Shown here one piece after another: positions 33,274 to 44,379 of a DNA stretch of 64,000 nucleotides. The notes below the pieces were generated by a model that made no database searches, had not been told where the DNA came from, and worked only from the letters and a program-made list of their open reading frames with translations. How positions within the stretch are numbered: position 1 is the stretch's first letter; every line of letters starts with the position of its first letter. The stretch is from Schistocerca nitens (taxonomy: Eukaryota; Arthropoda; Insecta; Orthoptera; Acrididae): the NCBI RefSeq assembly GCF_023898315.1, contig NC_064619.1:342569150-342633149 (forward strand), written 5' to 3'. The position numbers and the translations under genes were made by a program.

Positions 33274-34949
33274 ACATGCTGTGGAGAATGATAATAAATA
33301 ACAGAGCTAGTCGGGTAATTTACGATATATTGTTTGGACGAAGAAGGGAGAATAACACAGAAAATCAGGAAAAGCAGGCGCATGTTAAAATATGTGCAGG
33401 AAAATTCACATCGACTTTCGCTTAGCATGTATGCTGAAAAATCAATAGGAATATTGAAGCAAACTTTCCTAACATGAGTAAAGAGCAGCAGTCTAAATGC
33501 AACAAACTTGTAACTTTCGCTTGTAACTGAACTGACTGAAATTGAGGAAGACTTGATAAAGCTACAAGTGGAGCAGGTAGGCTGCTTTCTCACCAGTTAT
33601 GCTCAATGAAAACATAAAGAACGTATGGCGTAAGTAACAAGCGAAAAAGAGAATACGGAACTTTGTACAGTTAATTAGTAGAAGAGAGTGTGGCAGTTTG
33701 TGTAGAAGCGAAATTGTGCAAGACGTGATCTTTGTGTAATCAAAACATTTGCCTAGCCGGTCGTTCGAAACTGAAGATTTTCTCCTGATTTCCTGGGTGT
33801 TCGTAGGATGTACTGAAGTATTGAGATGAAGCTCTGATTTTTTTAGACAGTTTTGTGCGTGATGTATGTGAAGACGATGTAGGATTGACTATGATGAGTG
33901 CTCTTGCTGTGTATTATTGTATTTATATTATTGCTAGTAAGTATGGAAACAAAAAAGAAGGGAAGGGTGACAATCCGTGCCAATAAATTGCCTACTCCTA
34001 CCAAACAACATCAAGATGGTATCTGAGCTTAAAACTCATATTCTAACGACAGTTCATTATTAAGAAGCCACATAACCTCACTAGTCGAGACACTGTGTAC
34101 AGGTTTAAATTTCATCGCATGATATTTGCGGATAATCTGATGATGCGAAATATATATATTACCATCTTTCCTCTTATTTTCGGCTATAAACTGGTGATGA
34201 AAATCACAGTAATGACCAGTATCGGAATTGGATACGCAATGATCTGAGTTAGCACACTGGCTTGCCTCAGCGATTTTGACCACGGAAATGGGTTGTAAAT
34301 ACATGATCTACGCACTATTTAGAAAGACGGCCAATCGTGGTGGAGATAGAATTAAGCCATTCATCACAATGTATTTAAGCATAACGAATGAACCCTTTTC
34401 AGGCTATTACCAGAAGTATTCGAAAAAAGCTGCGCTCAAACTTCGGCAGGCGTTTGCAACTTTGTCAGCCTGATCTTCACGTACGAGAGACACGCGCTGC
34501 TCACATTGTCACCGCCTGCCCTCATGCATTATGCCCGTGAGAAGGCAGCCAGCTGGCAATCTGTTGCACAGGGCATCAGATGGCGGCGGTCGCAGTCGAT
34601 TGTCTGCGGTCGACTCGGAGCACAGTGCTCGCCTTGCGTATCTCGCTGAACACAGAACTCACATTTGTCTAATTACTCGACCACTGACGTAGTATCGATT
34701 GTGACAGTGGCCTGATGATAGTGTTACGCTACTGCTGTGATCGATCTCAGCCCGCGCGTGTAATACCTGTCATCGCCGACATGTCTACAGGAGAAAATAG
34801 GAGCGAGAAATGCGCGATACGGAACTGAAGACTTCCAATCCACCGCGTCCGCCAGTGGCGAAATGCTGAAATCGCTGGCGGAGTTATTACGAATCAGGTA
34901 TCAAGATTTTTACTGAATTTTCTGTAACGCTGTGTTCAAATACTGGAGA
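33274..34949. other. No gene; unique intronic DNA, with an E-box-rich part at 34480-34800
   Basis: No repeat or protein is recognised. The right part is more GC-balanced and contains CAGCTGG (about 34551), CAGATGG (about 34578) and TAATTAC (about 34671). It is a candidate regulatory block only. Confidence 0.3.
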
Positions 34950-35197
34950 TACCGAGCGAGGTGGCGCAGTGATCAGCACACTGGACTCGCATTAGGGAGG
35001 ACGACGGTTCGAACCCGCGTCCGGCCATCCTGATTTAGGTTTTCGTGAGTTCCCTAAATCGCTCCAGGAAAATGCAGGGATGTTTCCTTTGATAGGGCAC
35101 TGCCGACTTCCTTCCGCATCCTTGTCAAATCTGATGGGACCGATGAGCTTTCTGTTTGGTCCCCTCCCCCGACTCAACCAACCAACTAACTAACTAG
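34950..35197 (+). mobile_element. tRNA-derived SINE, second family, plus orientation
   Basis: tRNA-like head ACCGAGCGAGGTGGCGCAGT … GGTTCGAACCC, core GTTCCCTAAATCGCTCCAGG, and tail (CCAACTAA)n near 35180. The orientation shows that the G-rich end of the minus copies (15937, 63151) is the 3' end. Confidence 0.85.
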
Positions 35198-35224
35198 AGG
35201 CGTCACCCAAATACACTCTTCTAA

Positions 35225-35525
35225 GACAAAAAAAAAGTGATGTACATCTACAGACAAACGAATTATTGCAATTTCAGAAAATGCGAATGGTTTATTTAAG
35301 AGAAGCTTCACAAATTGCGCAAGTCAATAACACGTTGGTCCACCTCTGCCCCTTATACAAACAGTTCTTCCGCTTGGCATTCATTGACTGAGCTGTTGGA
35401 TGTTCTCCTGATGGTATCGTGCCACATTCTGCCCAAATGGCGCGATAGATGGTCAAAATCCCGACATGGTTGGAGGCCACACAGCTATTTCCATCAAGGA
35501 ATTTCTGAACCCAAAAGGCATTTCT
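35225..35525 (-). pseudogene. Tc1-like transposase C-terminal remnant
   Basis: The plus-strand text CCACCTCTGCCCCTTATACA and CGATAGATGGTCAAAATCCC is the complement of a Tc1 transposase C-terminal region that I recognise from locust genomes. Stops are present and the start is missing. Confidence 0.5.
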
Positions 35526-35529
35526 GATG

Positions 35530-35765
35530 TTCTACAGCCCCCCCCCCCCCCATTCACCTAATCTGTGGCCCTGTGTCATTTTTTTTCCCGAGATTGAAAA
35601 ATGTCTTAAAAGGACTTCATTCTGGGACTCTAGAGAACATTCAAAAGAACGGGACCGAGATGTTAAGGGACCAACCTGCCTTTCAGCGCTGCTCCCAAGA
35701 CTGGGAACGACTCCACCCGTATATAGCTGCCGAAGAGGATAATATTGCTGTTTAAGAAAAACATA
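35530..35765 (+). pseudogene. mariner transposase C-terminal remnant
   Basis: The frame at 35573-35755 gives FPRLKNVLKGLHSGTLENI and DNIAV, matching the mariner region after the last catalytic Asp (usual form: F-PKLKxxLKGxRF). The upstream Asp motif is replaced by a C14 tract (35540-35553). Confidence 0.6.
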
Positions 35766-35839
35766 CAAAACTTTTATAGATATAAAGTCAGTCTTATTGC
35801 TTTTCTCACATAGCTTAGACATTTTACAGCACTGAGTAC

Positions 35840-36171
35840 TGCATACAGTACGATGATTGTATCAACATGACAATGCACGATGTCATAAAGCAGCACCTGA
35901 CAGACAGTGGTCTGTGAATAATGAAATTCCTGAAATGGATTGGCCTGCCCACAGTCCCAACCTGAACCCAATGGAACACTTCTGGAATGAGTTACAACAT
36001 TGACCTCGCTCCATACCCCAGCGTCCAACATCACAATCTTCTCTGGTTTCTGTTCTTGAGGAAGAATGGTCTGCCATTCTTCCATGACATTCTGACACCT
36101 CATTGAAAGAGTTACCAGCAGAGTTCAAGCCGTCATAAAGGCGAAGAGTGTAGTTATGGTCGTATAGCGTA
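35840..36171 (+). pseudogene. Tc1-like (DD34E) transposase C-terminal remnant
   Basis: The plus strand gives YQHDNARCHKAAPDRQW, then SPNLNPMEHFWNELQH, with 34 residues between the second Asp and the Glu. Frameshifts follow. The Tc1-like element at 36174 begins immediately afterwards. Confidence 0.7.
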
Positions 36172-36173
36172 TA

Positions 36174-37792
36174 CACTACTGGCCATTAAAATTGCTCCAC
36201 CACGAAGATGACGTGCTACAGACGCGAAATTTAACCGAAAGGAAGAAGATGCTGCGATATGTAAATGGTTAGCTTTTCAGAGCATTTACACAATGTTGGC
36301 GCCGGTGGCGACACTTACAACGTGCTGACATGAGGAATGTTTCCAACCGATTTCTCATACACAAACAGCAGTTGATCGGCGTTGCCTGGTCAAACGTCGT
36401 TGTGATGCCTCTTGTAAGGAGAAGAAATGCGTACCATCGCGTTTCCGACTTTGATAAAGGTCGGATTGTAGCCTATCGCGATTGCGGTTTATCGTATCGC
36501 GACATTGCTGCTCGCGTTGGTCGAGATCCAATGACTGTTAGCAGAATATGGAATCGGTGGGTTCAGGAGAGTAATAGGGAACGCCGTGCTGGATCCCAAC
36601 GGCCTCGTATCACTAGCAGTCGAGATGACGGGCATCTTATCCGCATAGCTGTAACGAATCGTGCAGCCACGTCTCGATTCCTGAGTCAACAGATAGGGAA
36701 TTTTGCAAGACAACACCCATCCGCACGAACAGTTCGACGACGTTTGCAGCAGCATGGACTATCAGCTCGGAGACCATGGCTGCGGTTACCCTTGACGCTG
36801 CATCACAGACAGGAGCGCCGGCCGAAGTGGCCGCGCGGTTCTGGCGCTGCAGTCTGGAACCGCGAGACCGCTACGGTCGCAGGTTCGAATCCTGCCTCGG
36901 GCATGGATGTGTGTGATGTCCTTAGGTTAGTTAGGTTTAACTAGTTCTAAGTTCTAGGGGACTAATGACCTCAGCAGTTGAGTCCCATAGTGCTCAGAGC
37001 CATTTGAACCATTTTTGAACAGACAGGAGCGCCTGCGATGGTACTCTCAACAACGAACCAGGGTGCACGAATGGCAAAACGTCATTTTTCCAGATGAATC
37101 CAGGTTCTGTTTACAGCATCATGATGGTCGCATCCGTGTTTGGCGAGATCGCGGTGAATGCACATTGGAAGCGTGTATTCGTCATCGCCATACTGGCGTA
37201 TCACACAGCGTGATGGTATGGGGTGCCATTGGTTACACGTCTCGGTCACCTCTTGTTCGCATTGACGGCACTTTGAACAGTGGACGCTACATTTCAGGTG
37301 TGTTACGACCCGTGGCTCTACCCTTCATTCGATCCCTGCGAAACCCTACATTTCAGCAGGATAATGCGCGACCGCATGTTGTAGGTCCTATACGGGTGTT
37401 TCTGGATACAGAAAATGTTCGACTACTGTCCTGGCCAGCACATTCTCCAGATCTCTCACCAACTGAAAACGACTGGTCAATGGTGGCCGAGCAACTGGCT
37501 CGTCAGAATACGCCAGTCACTACTCTTGATGAACTGTGGTATCGTGTTGAAGCTGCATGGACAGCTGTACCTGTACACGCCATCCAAGCTCTGTGACTCA
37601 ATGCGTAGGCGTATCAAGGCCGTTATTACGGCCAGAGGTGGTTGTTCTGGGTACAGATTTCTCAGGATCTATGCACCCAAATTGCGTGAAAATGTAATCA
37701 CATATCAGTTCTAGTATAATATATTGGTCCAATGAATACCCGTTTATGATCTGCATTTCTTCTTGATGTAGTAGTTTTAATGGGCAGTAGTG
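36174..37792 (+). mobile_element. Tc1-like DD34E transposon, nearly complete, interrupted by a SINE
   Basis: TIRs (CACTACTGGCCATTAAAATT and the complement of the right end) lie between TA dinucleotides (36172-36173, 37793-37794). The transposase starts at 36405 (MPLVRRRNAYHRVSDFDKGR). It has a paired-like DNA-binding domain (GRDPMTVSRIWNRWVQE) and a frame that remains open to the SINE at 36820. Beyond the SINE it continues with FPDESRF (first Asp), FQQDNARPHVVG (second Asp) and SPDLSPTENDWS (Glu, spacing 34). A small deletion near 37595 shifts the frame shortly before the C-terminus. It is related to 5468-6726 but far better preserved. Confidence 0.93.
36820..37019 (+). mobile_element. SINE, Leu/Ser-tRNA-like head family, full length, in Tc1-like transposase
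   Basis: Full copy from the GGCCGAAGTGGCC head to CCATTTGAACCATTTTTGAA. 14-bp direct repeats CAGACAGGAGCGCC lie at 36806-36819 and 37020-37033. The frames on either side are in register, so the SINE is the main lesion in the gene. Confidence 0.95.
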
Positions 37793-37794
37793 TA

Positions 37795-39388
37795 TGTAAG
37801 AGGAGGAAGTGTCACAGATTTGTGTTTGTTGGGCAGAAGACATTACGAGTGTATAAGGTTGCTGGGTATTTTACTGACATGTGCGAATCATAACATCAAA
37901 TAGTGATACTAAAGGCGGAATTGTATCGAATCACTGGCTACAAGACTCCGAGATATTGCTCGGGTGTCTACTCAAAAAGGGTTTGTTTCCTCAGTTCACA
38001 GCGGCACCTTTTCATGTGTTGTACGGTGATTTTGTCTTTGGTATATCTGTCGAGTGTAGGTGACTGTAATGGGCGTAATATCTCGTTAATTTTATATAGT
38101 GATAAACAGGAAAGGGTACCGATGCCGCTACATAGCCTATTCCTCTCGAATAGCACCAAGGCTTAATTACTGTTTCAACAGACGGTTAGTCATCAACAGT
38201 ATGTCGTGCCCTCACTTGATGACACACTGTAGAGATGGAACTTAAACCAGGAGTAGATTAGCGCAAAGTACGGTAGGTCTAAAGTTAGAAGGCTTAACAC
38301 AAAAGTGCAAATAATTGTGATTACGTGATCCAAAATTTAGCCTGAGTTCTTCACCAGAAAATAGGCCAGTATGGTATATACGTGACGTATTAATGTTTTG
38401 GCATGATACGATAATCATCAATGCGCAGGATACGCGAATACCTTTTGGCGACTGTATGGTGATGGCGATCTTGACGCAAAGGAAATACGGCAAAGAAGAG
38501 TATAATGGTCGACGAAACGAAGATCAGCGAGAGAGAATGCATTAGTTAAACGCTGAAATATCGGCTCGAAGACTAACGGCAGACGGTGAAGTTAGGATAA
38601 TGACTGTCGTTTTGCGTATGAGAATCGCCAGTGCCGGCTGCCGGGTTCGCGAGCGGCTACACAGCAGCTGCCGTGCTCTATCTGATGGCTGCGCTTGCTC
38701 AGTTATTTTAAAGTAATAATCATATGTATATGAAGCGGCGCGTGTGTCGTAGATAATGGCCCATATCATTAAGCGATGGCCGAGATAAGGGAAGAGAAAC
38801 GCGCGTAGGGAGAAAGTCATGAGAGGCGAGGCGAGGCGAGCTGCACCTGCCAATCCGCCCAGCAGACACGGCGGACCGGTCTGCTGTGGGCAGACACGTG
38901 TCTCCGAGACACACACATACGAGAAATGCGGCAGAGAGGGAAGGAAACAAATGCGCTGGAAAAAGATTGGAATGTCTCTGCGCGAAGAACGTTCAGACAA
39001 ACCGCAGTGGGCAGTGACCGAGAGGTGGAGGCTTCTGTGAGAGATACGACTTCGATAACTCATTCCGAAGCTGTTCGCGTGCCTTCCGCTCAGAAACAAG
39101 TAGTCGTTGAATAAGACGCGACACGTGATCAGTTGCTGAATTACATTCAACTACCAGGCTAAACGAGTTCCGCCTGAATTTTTTTAAATTTTATTTTTTT
39201 CCAAGCTGCATTATGACTACTAGGGCCTGCCATCTCACAGCTCCATGCACACCGCAGTGCTCCACACAGACTTCTTAGCCAGTACCCATGGCTCCCACGG
39301 CGCAGCAGAGCTGTGCTACGCAGTTGACTCTGCGTGCACTGTTGCTCATGAAGCACCATGTGCGGAGGTCTTTTGTCTGCTGTTTGAT
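37795..39388. other. No recognised feature (37795-39388); mixed, with a GC-richer part at 38570-39110
   Basis: No known repeat. The 38640-38700 part includes CAGCAGCTGCC and GATGGCTGCG and could be regulatory. No exon is supported. Confidence 0.3.
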
Positions 39389-39392
39389 ATTG

Positions 39393-40036
39393 TATTGTAT
39401 TGTAAGGTAACTGGGGGCCTAGAAACGACGGAGAGGCTCCGCCCCCGCCGCAGTGGTCCACAACCTCACGACGGCAACCACAGTCCACTTCACCCCTCTC
39501 GATGGACCCCCCCCCCCCCCCCCAGGGAACGTCTCACACCAGACGAATGTAACCCCTATGTTTGCGTGGTAGAGTAATGGTGGTGTTCGCGTCCGTGGAG
39601 AACTTGTTTGCGCAGCAATCGCCGGGATAGTGTAGCTTAGGCGGGATAAGGGGAACCAGCCCGCATTCCCCGAGGCAGATGGAAAACCGCCTAAAAACCA
39701 TCCAAGGACTGGCCGGCTCACCGGACCACGACACAAGTCCGCCGGGCGGATTCGTGCCGGCCGGCCGCGGTGGCCGAGCGGTTCTAGGCGCTTCAAACCG
39801 GAACCGCGCGACTGCCACGGTCGCAGATTCGAATCCTGCCTCGGGCATGGATGTGTGTGATGTCCTTAGGTTAGTTAGGTTTAAGTAGTTCTAAGTTCTA
39901 GGGGACTGATGACCTCCGATGTTAAGTCCTATAGGGCTCAGAGCCATTTGAACCATTTTGATTGGTGCCGGGGACCAGGCGCTCCTTCCCGCCCGGAAAG
40001 CCGTGCCCTAGACCGCACGGCCAACCGGGCTGGCGA
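39393..40036 (-). mobile_element. tRNA-headed repeat, 644 bp, with 15-bp imperfect TSD and nested SINE
   Basis: Flanked by TGCTGTTTGATATTG (39378-39392) and TGCTCTTTGATATTG (40037-40051), one mismatch. In minus sense it begins with a tRNA-like head (CCCGGTTGGCCGTGCGGTCT) and ends near (TATTG)n. The body includes GACGGAGAGGCTCCGCCCCC and a C16 tract (39508-39523). The SINE at 39761-39959 lies inside, so the element itself is about 445 bp. Confidence 0.8.
39761..39959 (+). mobile_element. SINE, Leu/Ser-tRNA-like head family, full length, nested
   Basis: From the GGCCGCGGTGGCCGAGCGGT head to CATTTGAACCATTTTG. The direct repeat GATTCGTGCCGG / GATTGGTGCCGG (one mismatch) belongs to the host repeat, so the copy inserted after the host was in place. 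Confidence 0.93.
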
Positions 40037-40087
40037 TGCTCTTTGATATTGCTTTTTATTTACTTACAGCAATTATACTTGAACAAT

Positions 40088-40396
40088 GGCCGTGTCCCAG
40101 TTGAAATACCGGTTGCCGTCAGTTCACCGAAGTTAATTACCGTCGGTCTTGGCTACTACTTGGATGGGTGACTTGCGGGTAAGCCGAACGCTGCTGGCAA
40201 GCGGGCTACACTCAGCGCTGGGGAGGCCATTTGAGGAGGTACTTGCCTGAGGAGCAGGGGCTCCGGTCACGAAAACAGCGGCCAGGAGAGTGGTGTGCTG
40301 ACCACATTCCCCTCCTCATCCGCATCTAGTGACGCCTATAGGCTGAGGATGCCACGGTGGTCCATTGGATCTTCCGAGGCCTCTTCGGAAGGATTT
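40088..40396 (+). mobile_element. 5S-rRNA-derived SINE
   Basis: The first ~115 bp (40088-40202) aligns along its length with 5S rRNA: ACCGGTTGCCGTCAGTTCAC, CGAAGTTAA, then the intact C-box region TACTTGGATGGGTGAC (40157-40172), ending GCTGCTGGCAAGC. A non-5S body follows (GAGGCCATTTGAGGAGGTAC, TGACCACATTCCCCTCCTCA, GGCTGAGGATGCCACGGTGG). The 5S part is diverged inside and joined to an unrelated tail, so it is a SINE, not a 5S gene. No target duplication is clear. Confidence 0.85.
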
Positions 40397-40925
40397 TTAA
40401 GGAAAAATACATGAGTTTGGAAAAAGGAAACGATAAATTTATGGCAGATTTTAAGAAGAGAACAAAAAGAAGATAGGAAGGAGTAGATATGGATGCCCTT
40501 CACCAGCACCACCCGGAAAGCGGTCCTGGTGTTAAATATAAAGTCCAGCGTCCCCTTATGGTGTTACCCATGTAAGTTTACCCGCATGGACGTCACTCCT
40601 CCGGAAAACTCGATTTATGCTAATGTAATTAAAATGGTGTCGTTTCTTAGCGTGATATGTGTTAATGTTTGTTAGCTTACATAACAAAAATTACTACTAC
40701 TCGGTTAGTATGTAAACAAATTTCGCGTAGCTTTGGAGCCATATCCCGCCACAGTCTAATCTAATTAAGTTTTATACAGATGTCGTATGGCAGCAGAAAA
40801 AAATAACAAGCCTGAGTAACCTAATTATTAATCTTGAAAATACGTATTTGTACAACAAAATTAGTTCCTTTGAGTAGTGTACTTATCGCTTGACGTGCTC
40901 ATTTACGTTACTACTTTACAATAAT
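40397..40925. other. No recognised feature (40397-40925)
   Basis: AT-rich intronic DNA, no repeat recognised. Confidence 0.35.
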
Positions 40926-40929
40926 GTCC

Positions 40930-41108
40930 ACAGATACACCAGCCCGGATGGCTGTGCGCTGTAGCGCGCCGTTTCCGCAATTCGGGAAATAACGAGAGAC
41001 GCTGGCGTGTCGGTAAAAACGTTTTTAGGCTGTTTCCCGCATCCACCTAAGTGAACACTGGGCTGATTCCCACCACGTCCCGCCTCAGTTAGACAATACG
41101 CAAACACA
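40930..41108 (-). repeat. SINE-like repeat (shares core with 53340-53690)
   Basis: Contains TTTTTAGGCTGTTTCCCGCA, AACACTGGGCTGATTCCCAC and CACGTCCCGCCTCAGTTAGA. The same order (GTTTTTAGGCTGTTTTACAC, AAAACTGGGATGGTCCCCAC, GTCCCGCCTCAGTCACACG) recurs at 53415-53490. The left end is tRNA-like (AGCCCGGATGGCTGTGCGCT). Confidence 0.6.
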
Positions 41109-41109
41109 C

Positions 41110-42000
41110 TGCGGCGTCGATAGTTACGATGCCTCGTCGTAGGTGCACGCTCTCGTAAGTTGGCACTACGAGAAGAAGACTAACTACTCCGAACACAGCG
41201 CCCTCTAGCCGACGCTGTGGAGCTCAGGGAGTGCCGTCTTGATTTCGGCCCATTTCATCAAGAGCAGACGGCCTGCAAATATCGCTTCTACTACCGAGTG
41301 GGCTAGCTTGCTATTGAGACTTTGTGTTAGTTACGTTCACTTAAAGTTTGGACAGCAACGAGTATTTTTTAGTTTTGAGATTATGCAGAACAGTCATCCT
41401 AACTTCACAGGAATAGACATGGACTACGGCTTCACACCTATGTGCTCATCCAAGGCAAAGTTATGTATGCATTTGATATTTACTTGTGTTTTTGACTCTA
41501 TTAAAAGTGTTAAAGTTACATGCAGTGCCGAAGTGCTTCACCTCTCCTGATCCTACTCGCTTCCTTCACTCTCGTCCTATATTACAGAAGCTGTTCACAG
41601 CAGCAACCCACGCACCGCCTATCCAGGCGGGATACAAAACATACAGTAAAACGTCGCACGCGATAACACTAGACGCATACGCTTGAGTTATACAAATTTC
41701 ATCCCGGGAGAGGGGGTGGGGGGTTCTGCGAAGGCGCCAAATCCGCAAAATTAAAATGCCGAGGCCATGTAGATACTGTATAGAAATCAGGAAAAAGAAG
41801 AAAAGGAAAATAACAGTGCTGAAGAAGATGTAAGCAATTAATGTCTGAATAGTGACTCATGAACTAATTGCTCAGATGCAAATGAAGCAAAACAATTACT
41901 TAAAGAAGTCGTAAACCTAAGAATTGCTTTGTTGTATAAACTTCTATTCGTCACGCACCAAATACCGGCAGGTGTGAAACCATTTGTGGTAAATCCCGAA
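41110..42000. other. No recognised feature (41110-42000)
   Basis: Mixed AT-rich DNA. The frame at 41239-41550 resembles nothing known. Confidence 0.35.
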
Positions 42001-42012
42001 GAATTAATACGT

Positions 42013-42214
42013 GCCGGCCGGGGTGACCGAGCGGTTCTAGGCGCTACAGTCTGGAACTGCGCGACCGCTACGGTCGCAGGTTCGAATCCTGCCTCGGGCA
42101 TGGATGTGTGTGATGTCCGTAGGTTAGTTAGATTTAAGTAGTTCTATGTTCTAGGGGACTGATGACCTCAGAAGTTAAGTCCCATAGAGGTCAGAGCCAT
42201 TTGAACCAATTTTT
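42013..42214 (+). mobile_element. SINE, Leu/Ser-tRNA-like head family, full length
   Basis: Head GCCGGCCGGGGTGACCGAGC, B box GGTTCGAATCC, tail TTTGAACCAATTTTT. Perfect 12-bp direct repeats GAATTAATACGT lie at 42001-42012 and 42215-42226. Confidence 0.95.
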
Positions 42215-42631
42215 GAATTAATACGTAAGGTATCTATCAACATAAGATATCTACCAAATGCGACCAGAAATGACAGTTTTTTCTTACATGCCACCTCCAG
42301 GTGCATGACTTTCAGTCAGAGCTACCCTCCGCCACACAACGGAAGGTCACTTGCGGAGTAGCAGATGTAAAATTAATAGTATAAAATACATCCAAATTAA
42401 AATTTTGTTTTCCTCAGACTGAAGTGAAGACCGTAACTAAAAACTAAACTTTGATCGACTGCTGTGTCACCCGTCCCGCATATCGCTCGCTCGACCGTTA
42501 ATACAGCTTTTCCGGAGCGGAACAACGGTTTTTTGTTCAAATAGCTCTTAAAACTGGTCGCACAAGGTTGAGTTTACCCTTGCGCTGATGTAGTAGTCAG
42601 ACATAATTACTACTCAACTATAGAGACGGAC

Positions 42632-42803
42632 AAAGAGAGAGGCGAGGTAAAATGTTAATTATTTCTGCAATTAAAAGTTTATGCAATGCAAATAGCAGAA
42701 AAACAACACGTACCAACAAAGAGACATGCGAAGCAAAATATTAATTATTTCTGCAACTAAAAGTTTATGCAATGCATATAGCAGAAAAATAAAACGTACC
42801 AAC
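42632..42803 (+). repeat. Diverged 86-bp tandem duplication
   Basis: Units 42632-42717 and 42718-42803 share ATTTCTGCAA, TAAAAGTTTATGCAATGCA and ACGTACCAAC in order, at about 88% identity by eye. Function unknown. Confidence 0.9.
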
Positions 42804-42950
42804 AGCTATTAGTATAAGATCACATATCATAATCACACTTGTAGTCTCTATTGTCTACAGCAAGTGTTGTTTGTAAATGGTAGATTTCAAAAGATGCAAG
42901 AGAGAAACGTCGAGGTGACTTGGACCGGAAAAAAAGAAGAAGAAACAAAA

Positions 42951-43088
42951 GAGCACTATGGGACTTAACTTCTGAGGTCACCAGTCCCCTAGAACTCAGA
43001 ACTACTTAAACCTAACGAGGCAGGACTCGAACCTGCGACCGTAGTGGTCACGCGGTTCCAGACTGAAGCGCCTAGAACCGCTCGCCCA
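42951..43088 (-). mobile_element. SINE, Leu/Ser-tRNA-like head family, internally deleted
   Basis: Runs GAGCACTATGGGACTTAACT … CTTAAACCTAACGAGGCAGG … CTAGAACCGCTCGCCCACA. About 35 bp between the body and the B box is missing. No clear direct repeat. Confidence 0.85.
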
Positions 43089-43485
43089 CAGCACTTAGAC
43101 AGCATTTTCATGGTATTCTGTTGGTTCTACCGCTGCTCTCCGCGGGTGAAATCTTCTTAAGACCTTTGCGCAAAATTTAAGTGATCTGGCATGTTATCTG
43201 AAAGTTCATATTACCCTAATGAGGAGGCACTCTTCCAAGATTAAAATGAGTTAATATAAAAAGTTCTGCTTCAGAAAAAAATTATAATCAGCTGTTAGTT
43301 CGTAAAACCGGGTGCACACTTCCATCCTATCATTGTTGACTGTGCTAGATTCTGAACGCAGTAATGTAACTTAAAACAGTCCCCTGGAAGTGTCTCACAT
43401 GTTGTATAATTACTGCGACACGAATCATAATTTTAAGTATCTGTAACGTCATTATATTTCTTTTCGTTCAACTATTTCAATTGTG
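43089..43485. other. No recognised feature (43089-43485)
   Basis: AT-rich, no repeat recognised. Confidence 0.35.
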
Positions 43486-44142
43486 TGCGAGGGCTGTCCA
43501 GAAAGTAAGTTCCTGTCGGTCGCGTAATGAAAACCACAGTGAAAATCAGAAATGTTTTATTTGTAACATTTACCGACACCATCCAACTACTTCTCTACAT
43601 AGTCGCTGCTTCGACTTAGACATCTGTTGTAACGTTGTACAAACTTTCCAATACCTTCTTCAAAGAAAGCACCGCCTGTGCTTTCCGCCAATTGTTTAGC
43701 CTGGTCTGCAGCCCGTTGGCTGTGCCACAGTGTTGTCTTCATAGCCAGCGGTTTATGGGAACAGAGACAAAAATTAGGGAGAGCCAAGTTTGGGCTGTAT
43801 AGTGGGTGATCAAACACTATCGATCGACAACGCTGCAGGAGTATCTTCATTTCACCTGCAGTGTGTGGCCGAGAACTGTCATGAAAAAGGAAATGTATGA
43901 CAGCTACGTTATAAGGCGTTGCATAAAATCAGACGAAATCTCTCGGCAGGAACCCATGCTTGGCGGAAAGCACTATTTTCTAGTCATCTCACTGTGCGCT
44001 CATAACTGCCAAATGCAATGTGACGCGATCGACGTGCGTACTAGAGGTGCTACCCAACACATCTGTGCAAAGCTTCGTCGGATTTTCACTGTGGTTTCCG
44101 TTTCGCGACCGATCGGAACTTACATTCTGGACAACTTTCGTA
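43486..44142 (-). mobile_element. mariner-like element, internally deleted, 657 bp
   Basis: Left end CGAGGGCTGTCCAGAAAGTA and right end (complement CGAAAGTTGTCCAGAATGTA) are inverted. Similarity runs about 80 bp inward through a CACAGTGAAAATC segment. The minus strand near the left end encodes a mariner C-terminus: SIVFDHPLYSPNLALPNF, GAFFEEGIGKFVQRYNRCL and YVEK. The N-terminal and first two catalytic regions are missing. Confidence 0.82.
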
Positions 44143-44379
44143 TATCGAAGAATAAATATTATGATTGGATGGAGTACAATAATCTGGCCTCTGGATCTTA
44201 CAGGGAGATCGCTAGATCTGACGTAAGTTCCATTCAAACTTTTGTTATTCGAAATGGGAATCCTTCGAAGAAAGACGACACACTTCACATGGTTTCTAAC
44301 CAAAGACAGAAGCAATAAGAAAACGTTGCTCCATTGTATTTTAACAACAGCACAGCTCTTATCTGTGCCTGCCAAGGAA

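Noticed and set aside
40088-40202. Functional 5S rRNA gene
   Set aside because: The sequence is diverged within the 5S region and fused to an unrelated tail. It is single and not in an array.
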